From contig NC_080043.1 in assembly GCF_012489685.1 (NCBI RefSeq), positions 79,252,292 through 79,316,291 on the forward strand: a stretch of 64,000 bases of DNA, read 5' to 3'. The notes under the pieces were generated by a model. That model made no database searches, was not told the origin of the DNA, and was given only the letters and a program-made list of their open reading frames with translations. The DNA is from Lotus japonicus. Taxonomy: Eukaryota > Streptophyta > Magnoliopsida > Fabales > Fabaceae. Positions 33,831 through 45,884 of the stretch are shown one piece after another (positions within the stretch are counted from its first letter, which is position 1; each line of letters begins with the position of its first letter). The position numbers were made by a program, and so were the translations under genes.

Positions 33831-36053
33831 TAAGAAACATTGGCAGAAAGCTGAAGTATTTTCTACTGTTATATTCTTGTGTATCAGTGGAGGGAGTGTT
33901 TTCATGAAGGAAATACAATTCTTAGTTAAGGAATGACTTTGTTACTTGGGAATCAAACTCTCTTTGAAAAACACTTTTTCAGAAATTGCAATCTTCACCT
34001 GAAGTACTTCACTTTTCTGCAAGTCACAGTATGAAAATTTTGGTGGCAGATACATTACTAGGGGATCAGCATCACCAACAAAATGCCTTAGCTCCGAATG
34101 CAAATGTAAATTATCACACTCTACAACATGGTCCCGAGATAACAGTTTACAGTTCTGTGCTACTTGTGCAACAAGTTTAAGTACTTCCAGGTTTAACCAT
34201 TGATAAGAGTCGCATCTGTTCTGCTTCATCAGCAAAAGAAAAGTGAACTCAAGATTGCTTATAGAAAATACATTTCATATATAGCAATCCATCTTGACAG
34301 AAAGAAGAGTCTTATATTTCATTGAACTTGTGTCTAGATGCTATGATTATTACGTTTTTTTAATATCCTCTTCACTATCTTTGTCAGATACACAACGCAC
34401 AATGCATGTATACAGCTATTTCCACAGATATAATATAGAAGCTGAGTATGATAAAAATTAGAACTTTTTCACACCTATTTTTTACACTCGTACTTATCTA
34501 TATGTCTATTTTTCTTCCTTATCATTTTAAGTATCTTATCTTTTACATGTGTACACTTCAAGGGCATGAAAAAAAATACTTTTATTGTAAAAATGATTCA
34601 ACTCAATTTAGAGAGTGGTGTACATGGAACCAAAAAAAGTTGAGTAAGTAGTTGGGTTCGAGAGTGTACACGAAACTTCTAAATTGATTTCCACCACAAA
34701 TAATCACCCACTTTACTTATCCAATCGCACATTCGAGTGGAGGAGTGATGTTATTAGCTAACCACTTTGTACACTAATTAATATGCAGAAATTTGTCTCA
34801 CATCAGGTAAACATGTTACTTAATCTGTGTTTGCATATGTAGATACTAGATACCCACATCTCGAGCCAAAACCAAGTTTTGCAAGTTGGTGTGTTTGTTT
34901 ATTCATTGAATTGAATGTGAATGTGATTTTTCTCAATCCAACATATTTGCTTAGTTGGAAAAAATGTCTTACAAAACCAAAAATGTCAGTAACTCATTAC
35001 AGATGAGGAAAAAAAGTACATGAGAAAAATCCATTTCCTTGCAAATTCATTCTCCTCACTAGCATAATTTTCCTTACTTGCTTCTTTAGACATCCCTTTG
35101 GCAACACTTTAACCTTTCTTGTTCGTGTCAAGTATGTGAAATTTCCTTTTCCTTACACCTTTACAATGTCCTTCCAGTTCCTGTGTTACAGTAGTGAAGC
35201 CTCCAGAATACAATGATACACCGGTTGTTTTAAACCCCTTTTTTTCCCTCTGACTAGCATATATTTTGCTCATAACTCAAGGAGAAGAACAGGTTGAATT
35301 TGAAAGCACTTGGAAAGTAATTTCAGATTCACTTTTAATCCTGCCAGCATTAATTCTCGCTCCACAAAAGCTACTCATAGCAGCTTCTGTCAAAATCACT
35401 TTTCCCTCAAATATGAAAACCTACCAAGTTTCCAAACTCAAGCCATCTGAAGTGTGTATTTGGAAGAATAAAAAGCTTATCTTAGAAGTTCCTGTGCATG
35501 GTGATGCCTTCTAATAACTAGAAGCAAAATCAAATTGATTGTGTGTTCTAAAACAAGAAGAATTTGGAATAGATAACTTACAAAAAGTACAACATTACTT
35601 AAAGTAAACCAAAGTAACAAGGCAGTACTATCTACTGTTTGGGGACCTCTCCCACCAGCACATAATAGTTTCTAGTTGCCACTAAACATGAAAAACTACA
35701 GAAATGTCTTTTTTTTCCAACAAAAATATTTACAAATAACTGTAGTAACACACCACCAGGAAGAATTTAGCAGTAAAAAACAACTTCCCCCACTCCCATC
35801 CCTGTGTGCTTTTGAAATCCAGAATCTCATCTTACAAAAACTGTAGAAGAGAGACTCAGCTGTTCAAAAGAGAAATACACAGCTAAAATTGTAGGAGGAT
35901 GGTTGCAGGGAAGGTGTCCACGATAAGAGGAAAATGAACATCCAAAACTTTCGGGAACACGGAAGGACTAATCCAACCAATCTCCACACTTGAACTGGGC
36001 AGAATGAATGCAATGGATCACATACCCAACACTTCACTCTCCCTTAGACATGC
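33831..36053. other. Intergenic stretch between convergent PPR and PYL genes
   Basis: Both genes end toward this region, so it holds two 3' UTRs and spacer. Open frames at 34448 and 35266 have no recognised domain. I see no element or repeat. Confidence 0.45.
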
Positions 36054-37543
36054 TTAATGGTTGAGCGGATCGGTTCGACCCTGCACGGCCATCCTCTCTG
36101 AGACATCAGCCAAAGAGCTTAGGTTGCACCTGATCAGAGCCTCCACGAAGTAACAAGTTTCATCTCGGGTGTTCCCTTCAGGCACATCCACCACAAATGA
36201 CTCAATCACCATGGTACCGGGTCTTCCATCGATGACCTCCGGATGGACAGTGATTATGGAACAATAGTTCTGCAAATTCCACATACAAGATTTAGAGCTA
36301 AGCAAATACATCTGAGTGCATATCATAGGAAATGAATTAACACACTTATAGTTAGCCTACTGAGAGCATATCATGCAACTTCAAACAAATATCCAAGCAT
36401 TGTAATTCGGGAATATGAGAATGCTTCCTCTACAGTACACAAGCCCTGAATAAATTTGCTTAAAACATAGTCCACATATGTGACATATCAAATAAGAATA
36501 CCAAATTGTTCTGGAATGCAATTGTTAACAAGAAAACAAAACATGTATTCTTTTCTCTCACTCAAAGTCAAATTCAAATAAGGAACAAAAAATGGACCAT
36601 TCATACCCTGAGCCTGTGATCACCTCCAACAATCCTGATACCAAGGATGTGTTCCTCATCATCAAGCTGTTCCAACCTCTCAGTGCTAGTTGTTGCTGGA
36701 AGACCAGATTTAACATTCACTTCTCTAACACTTCCAATGCCAAGGTCTCCTTGCATGATACACCTGCTCACAAATGGTTTATACTTCTGAGGCTGATCAA
36801 ATCTTCTAACCAGAGACCACACCTGAAAGAGTGAAAATCACCAATAAGATCAATCAAAAACCAATCTTTTTATCTTCTCCCACAAAATTCACCAAATAAT
36901 GAAACATGGCATCACATGAACTTTCATCAATTTCATGACACAGCATAAATTGAATGTCAAACAGAGACTAGAATTGGAAGATAATTTTGTAAAATTGACT
37001 AATAAGCTTTGATCTTCCAAATATTGAAAGTGACATGAAAATTCGAATGAAATCTCCAAACTGATTTCATAACCACAAACCAATCAGAACAGCTGAAAAG
37101 TTCAACCTTTTTTTGTATACCCTTAAAGAATCTGAAAACAAGATTGAAGATCCACCCTCAAGAAAGAGACCAAATCCAAAGCAAAAGCCATGACTCACAC
37201 ACCCAGACGGGAAAGACAATACAAGAAAACAAAACAGAGTACCAATAAACAAGCAAAACAGAACAGGTCCTCAAAGGAAGGTGAACAAGAACTAAAAATC
37301 AATTTTTTTTCACAAAGAAACAATCTTTCCAACAAATAAACCAGACCCATCAACGAGAAAACTCCAATTCAGAAACAAAATCCATTAAAACAAGTCGAAA
37401 GAAGAAGGAAAACTAACAAGATGAACAGGGGCCTTTATGTGTTTGACAAGTGCAGAAGTGCACTGATTGTCCCTGAGTTCATGCTTGTGATGTCTCCTAA
37501 TGTACTGTGACTCAATAGCACTGTAAGGTTCATCACCATTCAT
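36054..37543 (-). CDS. PYR/PYL/RCAR abscisic acid receptor, PYL8/PYL9-like, three exons
   Basis: Exons (minus): 37418-37543, 36607-36822, 36054-36269; 185 aa, with joins CTT|GTG and AGG|AAC keeping the frame. It is a START-fold soluble ABA receptor that, when ABA-bound, inhibits clade A PP2C phosphatases and so releases SnRK2 kinases. Visible features: RRHHKHE..DNQC N-terminus, ABA-contacting Lys in PQKYKPF, gate SGLPA (81-85), latch HRL (111-113), and C-terminal helix [20 protein letters not shown]. The sequence best fits the monomeric subfamily (PYL7-10). Cys117 in [11 protein letters not shown] replaces the Ser usual at this spot in PYL8/9 (the Tyr and Ser beside it, which line the pocket, are kept). 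The 5' UTR holds an (ACA)n/(TGT)n repeat near 37612-37633 and a GA repeat near 37660. Confidence 0.95.
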
Positions 37544-37611
37544 CTCTTCTACCTCTCAGAAACTGAGCTCTTTTTTCTTATGGTTGATGCTGCTTCTCTC
37601 CCTCTAGAAGA

Positions 37612-37633
37612 TACAACAACAACAACAACAACA
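37612..37633. repeat. Trinucleotide repeat in the PYL 5' leader
   Basis: About seven CAA units on the plus strand (TTG on the gene strand), roughly 70 bp upstream of the start codon, with a GA-rich repeat 30 bp further on. Such repeats are frequent in plant 5' UTRs. Confidence 0.75.
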
Positions 37634-38453
37634 AGTGGAGAAGGATAAGCTTTGGCTACAGAGAGAGAGAGAGTAGTTGGTGTGAAAAAGTGTCAACCCT
37701 TATGCTTAGCTTGGCAGTTTATCAAAATTCATGAATCCACCGACAATGAAGTTATTTTATTCGTTTTTTAGTTCAACAGTGATCAAAATTTCAACAATGC
37801 TCAGATCATGTCAATATCAATGTGAAGCATATTATTGGAGGGTATTAATATTATTTTATTTTATATTTTTTGTCAATATTATTATTTTATCTCTTTTATG
37901 TTGTTGTGATTGTGAATGCTCTGTCTCTTTGGCTAATTATTATATTTATTGACAATAATAAGAAATAAAGAAAAGATGGAACAGGAAAAAATTAAAAGAA
38001 AAGACAAATGGGATCATCATCGACATCTCTTGTGAATTTATTTACTCAATTATAAGCATTTTATAAATTTGATGATTAAGTAGTTTAGATATTGTATTTA
38101 TTATATATGGTATTAAAGGAAATGATCAATGAGTTTTTTCTTTCTTTCTTGTTGGTGGGTTAAAAATGGAAAGGAAATGAAAGTACAGCTCTAGTGCCAC
38201 CACCATGTGCTTCAGATCTTTTATTTGAGGTTGCAGCCAATGCTTGTTAAGGTCAAACCTTGAAGTGGGTTTGACTTAACCTTTCAACACTTCCCAAAAA
38301 TTGACAATAGTTAAAATTTGATGACGGCTTATGATTATGTGTTAGAGCTCATACCCCAACATATGGAATATCGCGATATTATTATCAATTTCATTTAGTG
38401 CGTAGGAGCACTTAAAAATCCGACTAAATATATGTTGTGAAATTTTATTTGTT

Positions 38454-38560
38454 CATAGCTCAAGTGGTAAGAGTTATGTGACATGTGTTAGGGTGAGGAG
38501 GTTCAGGTCAGGAATCAATCTCTGGTACGAGCAATTTATCTTTTCGATGTAAAAAAAAAA
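38454..38560 (+). mobile_element. tRNA-derived SINE
   Basis: TAGCTCAAGTGGTAAGAG is a Pol III A box and the CAGGAATCAATCTC region is a diverged B box; the end TTTTCGATGT plus A-tail matches the SINE copies at 45.3-45.6 kb. Target duplication is not clear. Confidence 0.65.
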
Positions 38561-39551
38561 GACAACAGTAATAATAAAAAAAAAAAGATAGGGGAAAAAA
38601 AAGACAATCTCTAATAAAAATAAATAAATAAAAAACTCCATTACGCTTCTGCTAAGCATATTAAAGCTTAAGACTATCCGTTTCAATCTGAACTGAAAGA
38701 AAGCCAAGCTGGATAGCTAGCTCCATGGACCATCGAAGGCTAAGTGCTTCCGCTAAAACCAGAGAAAGAACCACCACGGGGTTTCAGGCTGCAGCTGCCA
38801 TTATTTCGTCATTTGAGTCGCGAGCAACCATTCCAAAACCGCCAAATGATCCGCGCCTACGGCTGTATTTGAGTTCATTTTAATCCACCCTTGCCTCGGT
38901 TTCTTCCATTTCGATGGGTGCTACACTCGCTGGGTATGTGTCGCCGATAATGGAGGAACACAAAGAGCACCACCACACCGCAAGATCACTGCAACCTGCG
39001 CTTCCACACCGTAAAAAACGCACTTGTTCCGCCCTTAAATTTTAACATTTATTACACTTGTATCGAATACGATTATTTCAAGTAGATAATGTTAAACCAA
39101 AACCAAATAATATAGATATCTATTGAGAGTTTGAACATAGTTGTCTCTCAATAAAAAAGTTTCAAAAGTTGAAATTGTGCTACAAAAATAAAATGTTTTC
39201 AAAGACATCTTATTATCAGATTTTGACGTTTAACTAATTATCGCGATTGGCATCCACTTGTGCAACGGAATAAATATATAATCTACGAATAAGCTAATTT
39301 TATATCAAGATTCCAGATTTACTTTTCTAGAAAGTGCTGGAGCACAAAATTAAGTGCCCTTAATACTTCACAATGGTTCTGTCTTCTTCTTCTTCAAGGT
39401 CACTATTTCTATATCTGTTCAAAAAAAGAGGTCACTAGTACTTTTTGGTTCGAGGCCCTTGTTTAATGTTAGATTTAATTAGCTTTCATTCCTTAAGCTT
39501 TAAATTATGTACTTGTGATGTATTCTAACATATAAACTCTATGATATTATT

Positions 39552-39567
39552 GCTGTCAAAAGAAAAC
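39552..39567. repeat. Micro-retroinsertion with 15-bp target duplication
   Basis: GCTGTCAAAAGAAAAC lies between two perfect copies of CTCTATGATATTATT, at 39537-39551 and 39568-39582. TGTCAAAA matches the reversed insert at 5084. Confidence 0.55.
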
Positions 39568-40073
39568 CTCTATGATATTATTTTAATTTTATAGAAATTA
39601 ACCGTTTGATGTGAATAAAATTTTATTTATTCTAATTTGATTTTGAATTTTGAATTTGTTTTGTTTTTCAATATAAACTAATTCTCTTAAAGGTTTGGTA
39701 AGTGGTAGATATCTCCCAACGATCATTCTAATATACATCTCGCATGGTTCAAATCTCGACTAAATGTTTAAGATTCCAATTATTTAGGTAAGTACTTTAA
39801 ATTTTATAATCTCTCCTTTGCACTCTGTTGTTACCACCGATTTAGTGAAGAGAGAAATGGAGTAGATGGAGTTTGAGGAGAGAGTTTTATCTCACCCTCA
39901 TTTAATTTGGTTTCAATTAGTGTAGCGCAGAGAGAGGAAAGAGGGTGATTCATATGCTTTTTGTGGTCTTCTCATTTTGAAGAGAAATGCAACTTCATCA
40001 CGTTTTTTCTTTCCTATTACCTTTATGTCCCTGTGTCTTTTCTGAATACAATTATTTTATTATTTTATATATT

Positions 40074-40087
40074 TTTTTTGATATAAT
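40074..40087. repeat. Micro-retroinsertion with 15-bp target duplication
   Basis: TTTTTTGATATAAT lies between two copies of ATTATTTTATATATT, at 40059-40073 and 40088-40102. The target is AT-rich, so chance is less easily excluded here. Confidence 0.4.
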
Positions 40088-40610
40088 ATTATTTTATATA
40101 TTGGTCCAAAATGTCTTTTAATATAAAATCTAACTTTACACCTCATTTTTTCTCTTCTCTTTCTCATTTATCTCTATCATACCAAACAACCTCTAAATTC
40201 ACTATATTTCTCACATATTTCTCTCTACTCAATTTCTCCCTTCTCTACTTTCTTTTCTCTATCTCTTTTTTCTCTACCAAACGAAGTGTTGATGCATATT
40301 TCATTTTTAATGATATCAAATCAAATAGTACTTTGATTTTAACGCATGTTTCATGATGGAATATCCTGCAGCATCTTTCCTGTTTAAAACATGTGGGGGT
40401 GAGAAATGCTACGCAATGCTTATAATATTAGCCTTTCAATTCTCAAATAAGAAGACAAAAGTGCACGAATCAATCACTGTTAGAAAATTTAGTTAGGGTT
40501 CTATTGTCTGAAAATAAAAACAACCAACTAATACGTCTTTTTTTTACTGGATGAAATATTAATAGTTTAATACATAGGCTTTTTGAGTTTTTGGTGCATT
40601 AGTGAATTAG

Positions 40611-41144
40611 TGTTGGGGAAATAAGGGCATTACAGGAAATAAGATACTTGAAGAATTCGACGTCACATTGACACATTTATATCCAAAATCTTTAATTATT
40701 AGATATAAGGATCACATTTATTATAAAGTCTTCATGTCACTTATGTTTAACTAATGTTGGACTCAAACTCACACTTGAATTCTCAACAGGTTTCTCCTTA
40801 AGTGTGAGTCACCACCACATTACTGTGTTCCCCCTCTCACACTTGCGCCGTTGTTCAATTCACCGTGTCAATGAGACATGCATGTCGCGCCTGGTCACAC
40901 CACCATTTAGACTTTCAATACAAGAAGTCGTCATCATGGTTAAACTGACCATCGACTCTAATTCCAGTTGTTGGGGAGACAACTAGAGCCAATGATCCAA
41001 GGAAATAAGACACCAAGAGAATCCGACGCCACCTTTTTACTCAAAAACTGAAGGCATTAACCAATGTTCACATCTCTTATAAAATCTTCACCTCACTCAT
41101 ATTTAACAATTGTGAGACTCCAACTCAGACTCGAATTCCCAACA
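40611..41144. mobile_element. Second TRIM-like element (short LTR pair)
   Basis: Direct repeats at 40611-40788 (178 bp) and 40969-41144 (176 bp) both begin TGTTGGGGA and end CTCAACA or CCCAACA. Shared inner phrases include AAATAAGA and ATTC.AACA. The 180-bp interior has no coding capacity. TG...CA ends and direct orientation fit LTRs. Divergence is high and no primer site or target duplication was confirmed, so this is an old copy. Confidence 0.55.
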
Positions 41145-41388
41145 GATAGAAGTGTGTGATTTTTGTTATAACAAGAAGTGTTGCAAACACTTACTTTAAT
41201 ATATATACTCTCTTTCCAACACTCACTCATTATTGTTAAAATTGATGTGGGGGCTCCACTAAAGTAGATGTGAGACCCAAATGTTTAGTTGATGACCTAC
41301 ATAAAATTTAACTAATCATTTAGAAGGTGTTGCTAGCTTTTTTCTTTTATGAATTAATGAGTTTGAGTAGTTTGTCTAAGATTATCAG

Positions 41389-42290
41389 TGCAAGAAGAAC
41401 AACAATTTGCAATAGACGTGCAATTTGCGGCAACTTTACTAAAACCGCTGCAAAATGTCACTTGAGGTGGTTTTTGCGACAATTATGCTAACTATTGTAA
41501 AATGCTCACAAATATAGACAGTTCTTTGTCGACTTGAGGCGGTTTTTATAGTATTTAAGACGGTTCAGTTAGCAGTTGTTAGCCAAACCGCAGTCAAATG
41601 ATAAATAAGATTTAAAATAAGGATGAGCCATCAGGTTTCATCTTTAAAACCTCTTGTTCTTTTTCTCCTCAAAATCCTTCATTCTCTCCTCAAGTACCTT
41701 TCACACTCATCGAAAGCCTCATTCTCACTGAAGGTAACCCACCTTGTTTGCTTTCTAGGTCACATTTTCTCACTCAATAATATGATGAACAATTTTTGTT
41801 TATGTTGTATTAATGGTGTGATTTTAAATTTGGTGTTCCAGAGTGACAAAAGGAATAACAAAGGTTTTGGTTCGATACCCATTAAACTGGAGACGATGAA
41901 GGTTTTTGGAGACGGTGAAGGTTTCTGGAGACGGCGAAGGTGGTTTTTGTGACAATTATGCCAACTATTGTAAAATGCTCACAAATATAGATAGTTCTTT
42001 GTCGACTTGAGGCGGTTTTTATAGTATTTAAGACGGTTCAGTTAGCGGTTGTTAGCCAAACCGCAGTCAAATGATAAATAAGATTTAAAATAAGGATGAG
42101 CCTCAAGTTTCATCTTTAAAACCTCTTGTTCTTTTTATCTCCAAAATCCTTCATTCTCTCCTCAAGTACCTTTCACACGGTGGCAACTAGAAACTTGTTT
42201 GCGTTCACTCCTTTTGTCACTCTCGAACACCAAATTTAAAATCACACCATTAATACAACATAAACAAAATTTGTTCGTCATATTATTTGT
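41389..42290. mobile_element. Rearranged CACTA-like terminal region
   Basis: A CAGTGCAAGAAGAAC start resembles the CACTACAAGAA terminus, and GACTTGAGGCGGTTTTTAT and GTTAGCCAAACCGC resemble CACTA subterminal repeats. A 241-bp segment occurs twice in direct orientation (41465-41705 and 41938-42178) with few differences. Sequence between the copies (41776-41858) recurs inverted after the second (42203-42288). Short GAAGGTTT.TGGAGACGG units lie at the internal junction. No transposase is seen. Confidence 0.5.
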
Positions 42291-42362
42291 ACTTTTGTAA
42301 CACTTTGTTATAGGATAATCAATCCAATTGTGGTTGCTCCAACTGTTCTTGTCTTAGGTTTA

Positions 42363-42770
42363 CACTAGAAGAAAACATAGTATTAATGATGAATTATTAT
42401 CGACGGCCTAATATTGGTCGGAAATTCCAACTATTACCAATAGCTTAATCATCGATAATACATTTTTCCAAAAACAAAAACTCCATTTTCGATAGGTACA
42501 CTGCCGGTGGATGGTGGGAAGACTTAGCAGGAATGTGTAGGTGGTGAGAATACTTGGCAGAAAAGATTACCGATGGTCAGTTAATAAATGCAAATTACTA
42601 ACAAGTATAATTGTCGGTAATTTCACCAACCACGCCCTTGAACAAACGGTCTCACACAGTTGTCGGTAACTCCATCAATTGCCTCATTAATTAATGTCAT
42701 CAGCTACTAACCTACAATTTATACTGTTAGTAGGCCAAACACTTTATAGGTTAAGTGTATGCAACACGTC
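42363..42770 (+). mobile_element. CACTA-like element end
   Basis: CACTAGAAGAAAACATAG, followed by repeated CGACGGCC, GGTCGGAAATTCC, CCGATGGTCAG and TTGTCGGTAA motifs, fits a CACTA terminus with subterminal repeats. The other terminus is not seen and the right boundary is approximate. Confidence 0.4.
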
Positions 42771-43042
42771 ACTTTCACCATTTTATAGGTAATTTAGTTG
42801 CAGATTTTCTGGTCAAGAACACCTCTAGTTTTTTCAACTATGTGTTTGGGTAGAGAAGGTTCCTCACACCGCAGCAGCTCTTGTTAACGCTGATATATTG
42901 ACATCTTTTCCCGCTTCGTCTTAATCATATTTGAGGTTATTTAAAAAAAATGTTGTATAAGTTACCTGAATGTCATGTTAAAATAAAATGTGGCTATAAT
43001 CTTCTACTATATATTGTTGTTGTAAATCCCTCATAACATGTA

Positions 43043-43744
43043 CTACATTCGTCCCCATATGTAAGTCACATTTTAAGAGTTTTTTTTCTCCCTAAATATA
43101 AGTCATTTTATAATATCAATGAAGTATTTAAGGTTTTTTCCTCGAAACTACACTCATATTTAATATGAAAGATTTGATATGAATTTGAAAAGTTTTAAAT
43201 TGGTGAGAGAAATTCATGTGTAATTTAGAAAAGTTGATAATTTTTTTTTACAAATTTATTGCTACTAAGAGCATCTTCAATGTAAGGTTCTTAGTTCTTA
43301 TTTTTGAGTTAAGAACTAAGAAAAGAACTAAGAACTGAGTTCTTAACCATTGGAGGTGCTGACATGAAGTTCTTAGTAATAAGAAATCAGTTCTTATATA
43401 AGGAATTTTACTTTTTGAGTTCTTAATATAAAAAATTATTTTTTTTCTCTCACCAAAATTACTTTATTACTCTATGAGTTTTGTACTTTTATTTTTTTAC
43501 TTTATGAAAATAAAAAGTATAAATAATTTGGTTGGTGAGACCAAATGAATAGTGGTAAGAAAGAACTTATGGTTGAAGCAAAATTGCTTGAGAGTTGTTT
43601 AAGCACATGTGACAATACGGCTCCACATGAATAATGCTAACTGCTAAGAACTAAGAATTAAGAACTAGTATTGAAAATGCTCTAACAACTTTTCTTAATT
43701 CTTGAGAATTAGGTAAATGCGACTTATAAATGGGGACAAAGTAG
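43043..43744. mobile_element. Stowaway-like MITE interrupted by another MITE
   Basis: TIRs CTACATTCGTCCCCATATGT and, inverted, CTACTTTGTCCCCATTTATA are flanked by TA at 43041-43042 and 43745-43746. The 702-bp length is explained by a 414-bp insertion at 43269-43682; without it the element would be about 285 bp, normal for the family. Confidence 0.75.
43269..43682. mobile_element. Tourist-like MITE nested in the Stowaway
   Basis: TIRs GAGCATCTTCAATG and, inverted, GAGCATTTTCAATA are flanked by TAA at 43266-43268 and 43683-43685. Subterminal GTTCTTAGTTCTTA repeats appear at both ends. GAGCATCT.CAATG ends with a TAA target are typical of PIF/Harbinger MITEs. Confidence 0.8.
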
Positions 43745-43913
43745 TATATAATATGTTTATCTCTAAGCATCATCCAATTCAATGTTCGATCTGGAAAATG
43801 ACCTATATATATGGTGAGGATAATGATAGAGGAGACTTGATGAGTGTTGAAGCAGTGATCAGAAAGTCATGAAGCTTTTCTTATTTCCCAAGTTGTTAAT
43901 TCCTAACCCGTTA

Positions 43914-44100
43914 GAATAATGTTATCTTCACACCTCTCTTTGAGATGGAGAGAGGTGGAAAAAGAAAAGAGATAGAAAGAAAAGAAAAAGGAAGAGAGAG
44001 AAAGTATGAGATGTGATAGATGATAAGAGGAGAGAGATAAAAATAAAAATAGGTGGAAATAGAGTGTTTAAAAAATGAGGTGTGTGTATATCATTACTGA
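43914..44100. mobile_element. 187-bp MITE with perfect 9-bp duplication (copy 2)
   Basis: Flanked by AACCCGTTA at 43905-43913 and 44101-44109. Ends GAATAATGTTATCTTCACAC and, inverted, CAGTAATGATATACACACAC pair imperfectly. The purine-rich interior is the reverse of the copy at 6128-6304. The 9-bp target size suggests a Mutator-related family. Confidence 0.72.
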
Positions 44101-44109
44101 ACCCGTTAT

Positions 44110-45339
44110 GGTATATGCTTAGCCCGTACATAATAAATGATGTGCATCTATAAATAGCAGCCCCTCGTATCATATGAAAAGAAAAAAAGAGAAAGAACTT
44201 CAATGATATTTTGAGAAGAGGATCATGCATGTAGAATTTTCACTGGACCACAATCACATAAGATGAGTTTTTAATTTTTTTTTCTTGATTCAACCGACCA
44301 GTGCTCCAAAATAGCTTGTTTTATTCTTCTCACACACTTTGCTAAAATGAAGTGAACTTTTATAATTCAGTCACTTGGGGGACAACTTTGATGCAACCCC
44401 GCGCTATTGTAGTAATTGTGGATATATAGAGGAGGCCAAATTCTCGGTGATCAATTTAAATTAAAATTCAGTCACTTGGTGGTCACTTTAATATTGTAGC
44501 ACCCGTAGTGCTTCTTGCAATAAAATTTGGCTTATCAAAAAAATTAATACATACCTAACAATAGTGATATCTGAAATCCTATTACCCAACTCGAATATGC
44601 TTAAATAAAAAAAACTGCATACAAATCAAGTGGTCGGGCGAGTCGGTTGACAATTTATGCGAAAAAAGTCTAGAGGCGGTTATGTGACTGGGTGCGTGTG
44701 CAGAAATTTTACCTCGTCAGTACCCAACCTGTACGAGACACTATTTTAATTTATAAAGACTCAAGCCCAAACCTTACAACTCACACACCATCCTTCATCA
44801 ATCACTAGCCCTTGCGAACCACTTCCCTACCCCACTAGCCACTCCAACCACCTCTTATAGTATAATAGCATATTTCCTTCTTTCTTCTCTAAAATCGTAT
44901 TCATGGTTTACCACTTTACCTCCTATCTGCCACTTGTCTGCACGGGATTGGACTCCTCTAAAATGAGTTTATTGATTACTTTATAGGGTAAAGTAAGTCA
45001 TCACACTATTGATTAAGTTGTTTTTATTGACTTTTCAAATCAGGTAATCACTATTAATAATATGATGACTTAATTTAAAGGACTTGAGTCCGTCTCCATG
45101 ATCCATCACCCCCACCCCCTTTCTGCCTTGTCCTCAGACCTTTTTGTTCTTTTATGAACTTGGTACAATTTTAATTGGAAACAATGTGGTATTTCTACCT
45201 TCTCATAGTTAATGATGAATTAATTACTCATAAACAAGTATATATGCTGCGTGCATTGTTTGGTATTTTTTATTTTTTTTAAATAATACTAACAAATATT
45301 TATAATTATATGTATGTTCATAAATGGTAGATGTTGTCC
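44110..45339. other. Intergenic sequence
   Basis: No gene or element could be supported in this stretch. Confidence 0.4.
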
Positions 45340-45455
45340 GTCCCCGTATGATAGCTCAAGTGGTAGGAGGTTGGAGACATATGGGTTGGGTAGGATGAGG
45401 TCCAAGGATCGATTCCTGACAGGTGCAATTTATCCTTCCGATGTACCAAAAAAAA
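45340..45455 (+). mobile_element. tRNA-derived SINE with perfect 14-bp target duplication
   Basis: ATAGCTCAAGTGGTAGGAGG holds the A box, GGATCGATTCC the B box, and the element ends CTTCCGATGTACC plus A-tail. GGTAGATGTTGTCC stands on both sides (45326-45339 and 45456-45469). The insertion is immediately before the 5' end of an older SINE of the same kind. Confidence 0.85.
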
Positions 45456-45469
45456 GGTAGATGTTGTCC

Positions 45470-45566
45470 CCGATGTTAGTTCAAGTGGTAAGACTTAGGT
45501 GACATATGAGTTGGTCCAGAGATCGATCCTTGAAGAGATTAATTTATCGTAAAAAAATAAATAAAT
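45470..45566 (+). mobile_element. Older SINE copy downstream of the first
   Basis: CCGATGTTAGTTCAAGTGGT (A box) and GAGATCGATCCTTG (B box) are followed by TTTATCGT and an A-rich tail. It is related to the copies at 38454 and 45340 but more diverged. Confidence 0.7.
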
Positions 45567-45884
45567 GATAAATATTAAATCAAGTAATACATATTTAATT
45601 CCTCCATATTAGGACATTTGAATGAGACATCACCAAGATGTTTCCAACTAAAAAAAACTTTACCCTGAAGAATACATGTGATAAGAAAATAAATAGTAGA
45701 TATTATTAGATTTTTAAAATTAGATAAATTAAAAATATTATATTCTAGCCCCCTTTACTTTGAGATGCTATCCAAGCTTACCCTATGGAAAGCTTTATCT
45801 TTAATTTGCTTCTAGAATCCGTCCAATTGATCAACAGTCACGTGGAGCTGCCTTATTCCTTTAAGAATACAAACCAAACCTCTT

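Larger units (their letters stand above)
38561..40610. other. Intergenic stretch with micro-insertions
   Basis: No gene is supported. Short A-tail scars are at 39552-39567, 40074-40087 and possibly 39406-39428. A purine-rich stretch (39840-39950) and a pyrimidine-rich one (40140-40290) could be arms of a decayed foldback element. Confidence 0.4.

Noticed and set aside
35266..35514. 82-aa plus-strand frame between the PPR and PYL genes
   Set aside because: No domain, no promoter context, and in the expected 3' flank of two convergent genes.
37841..37890. Another possible micro-retroinsertion (TTTATATTTTTTGTC)
   Set aside because: The flanking repeats are AT-only and differ in length by three bases, so chance similarity is too likely.
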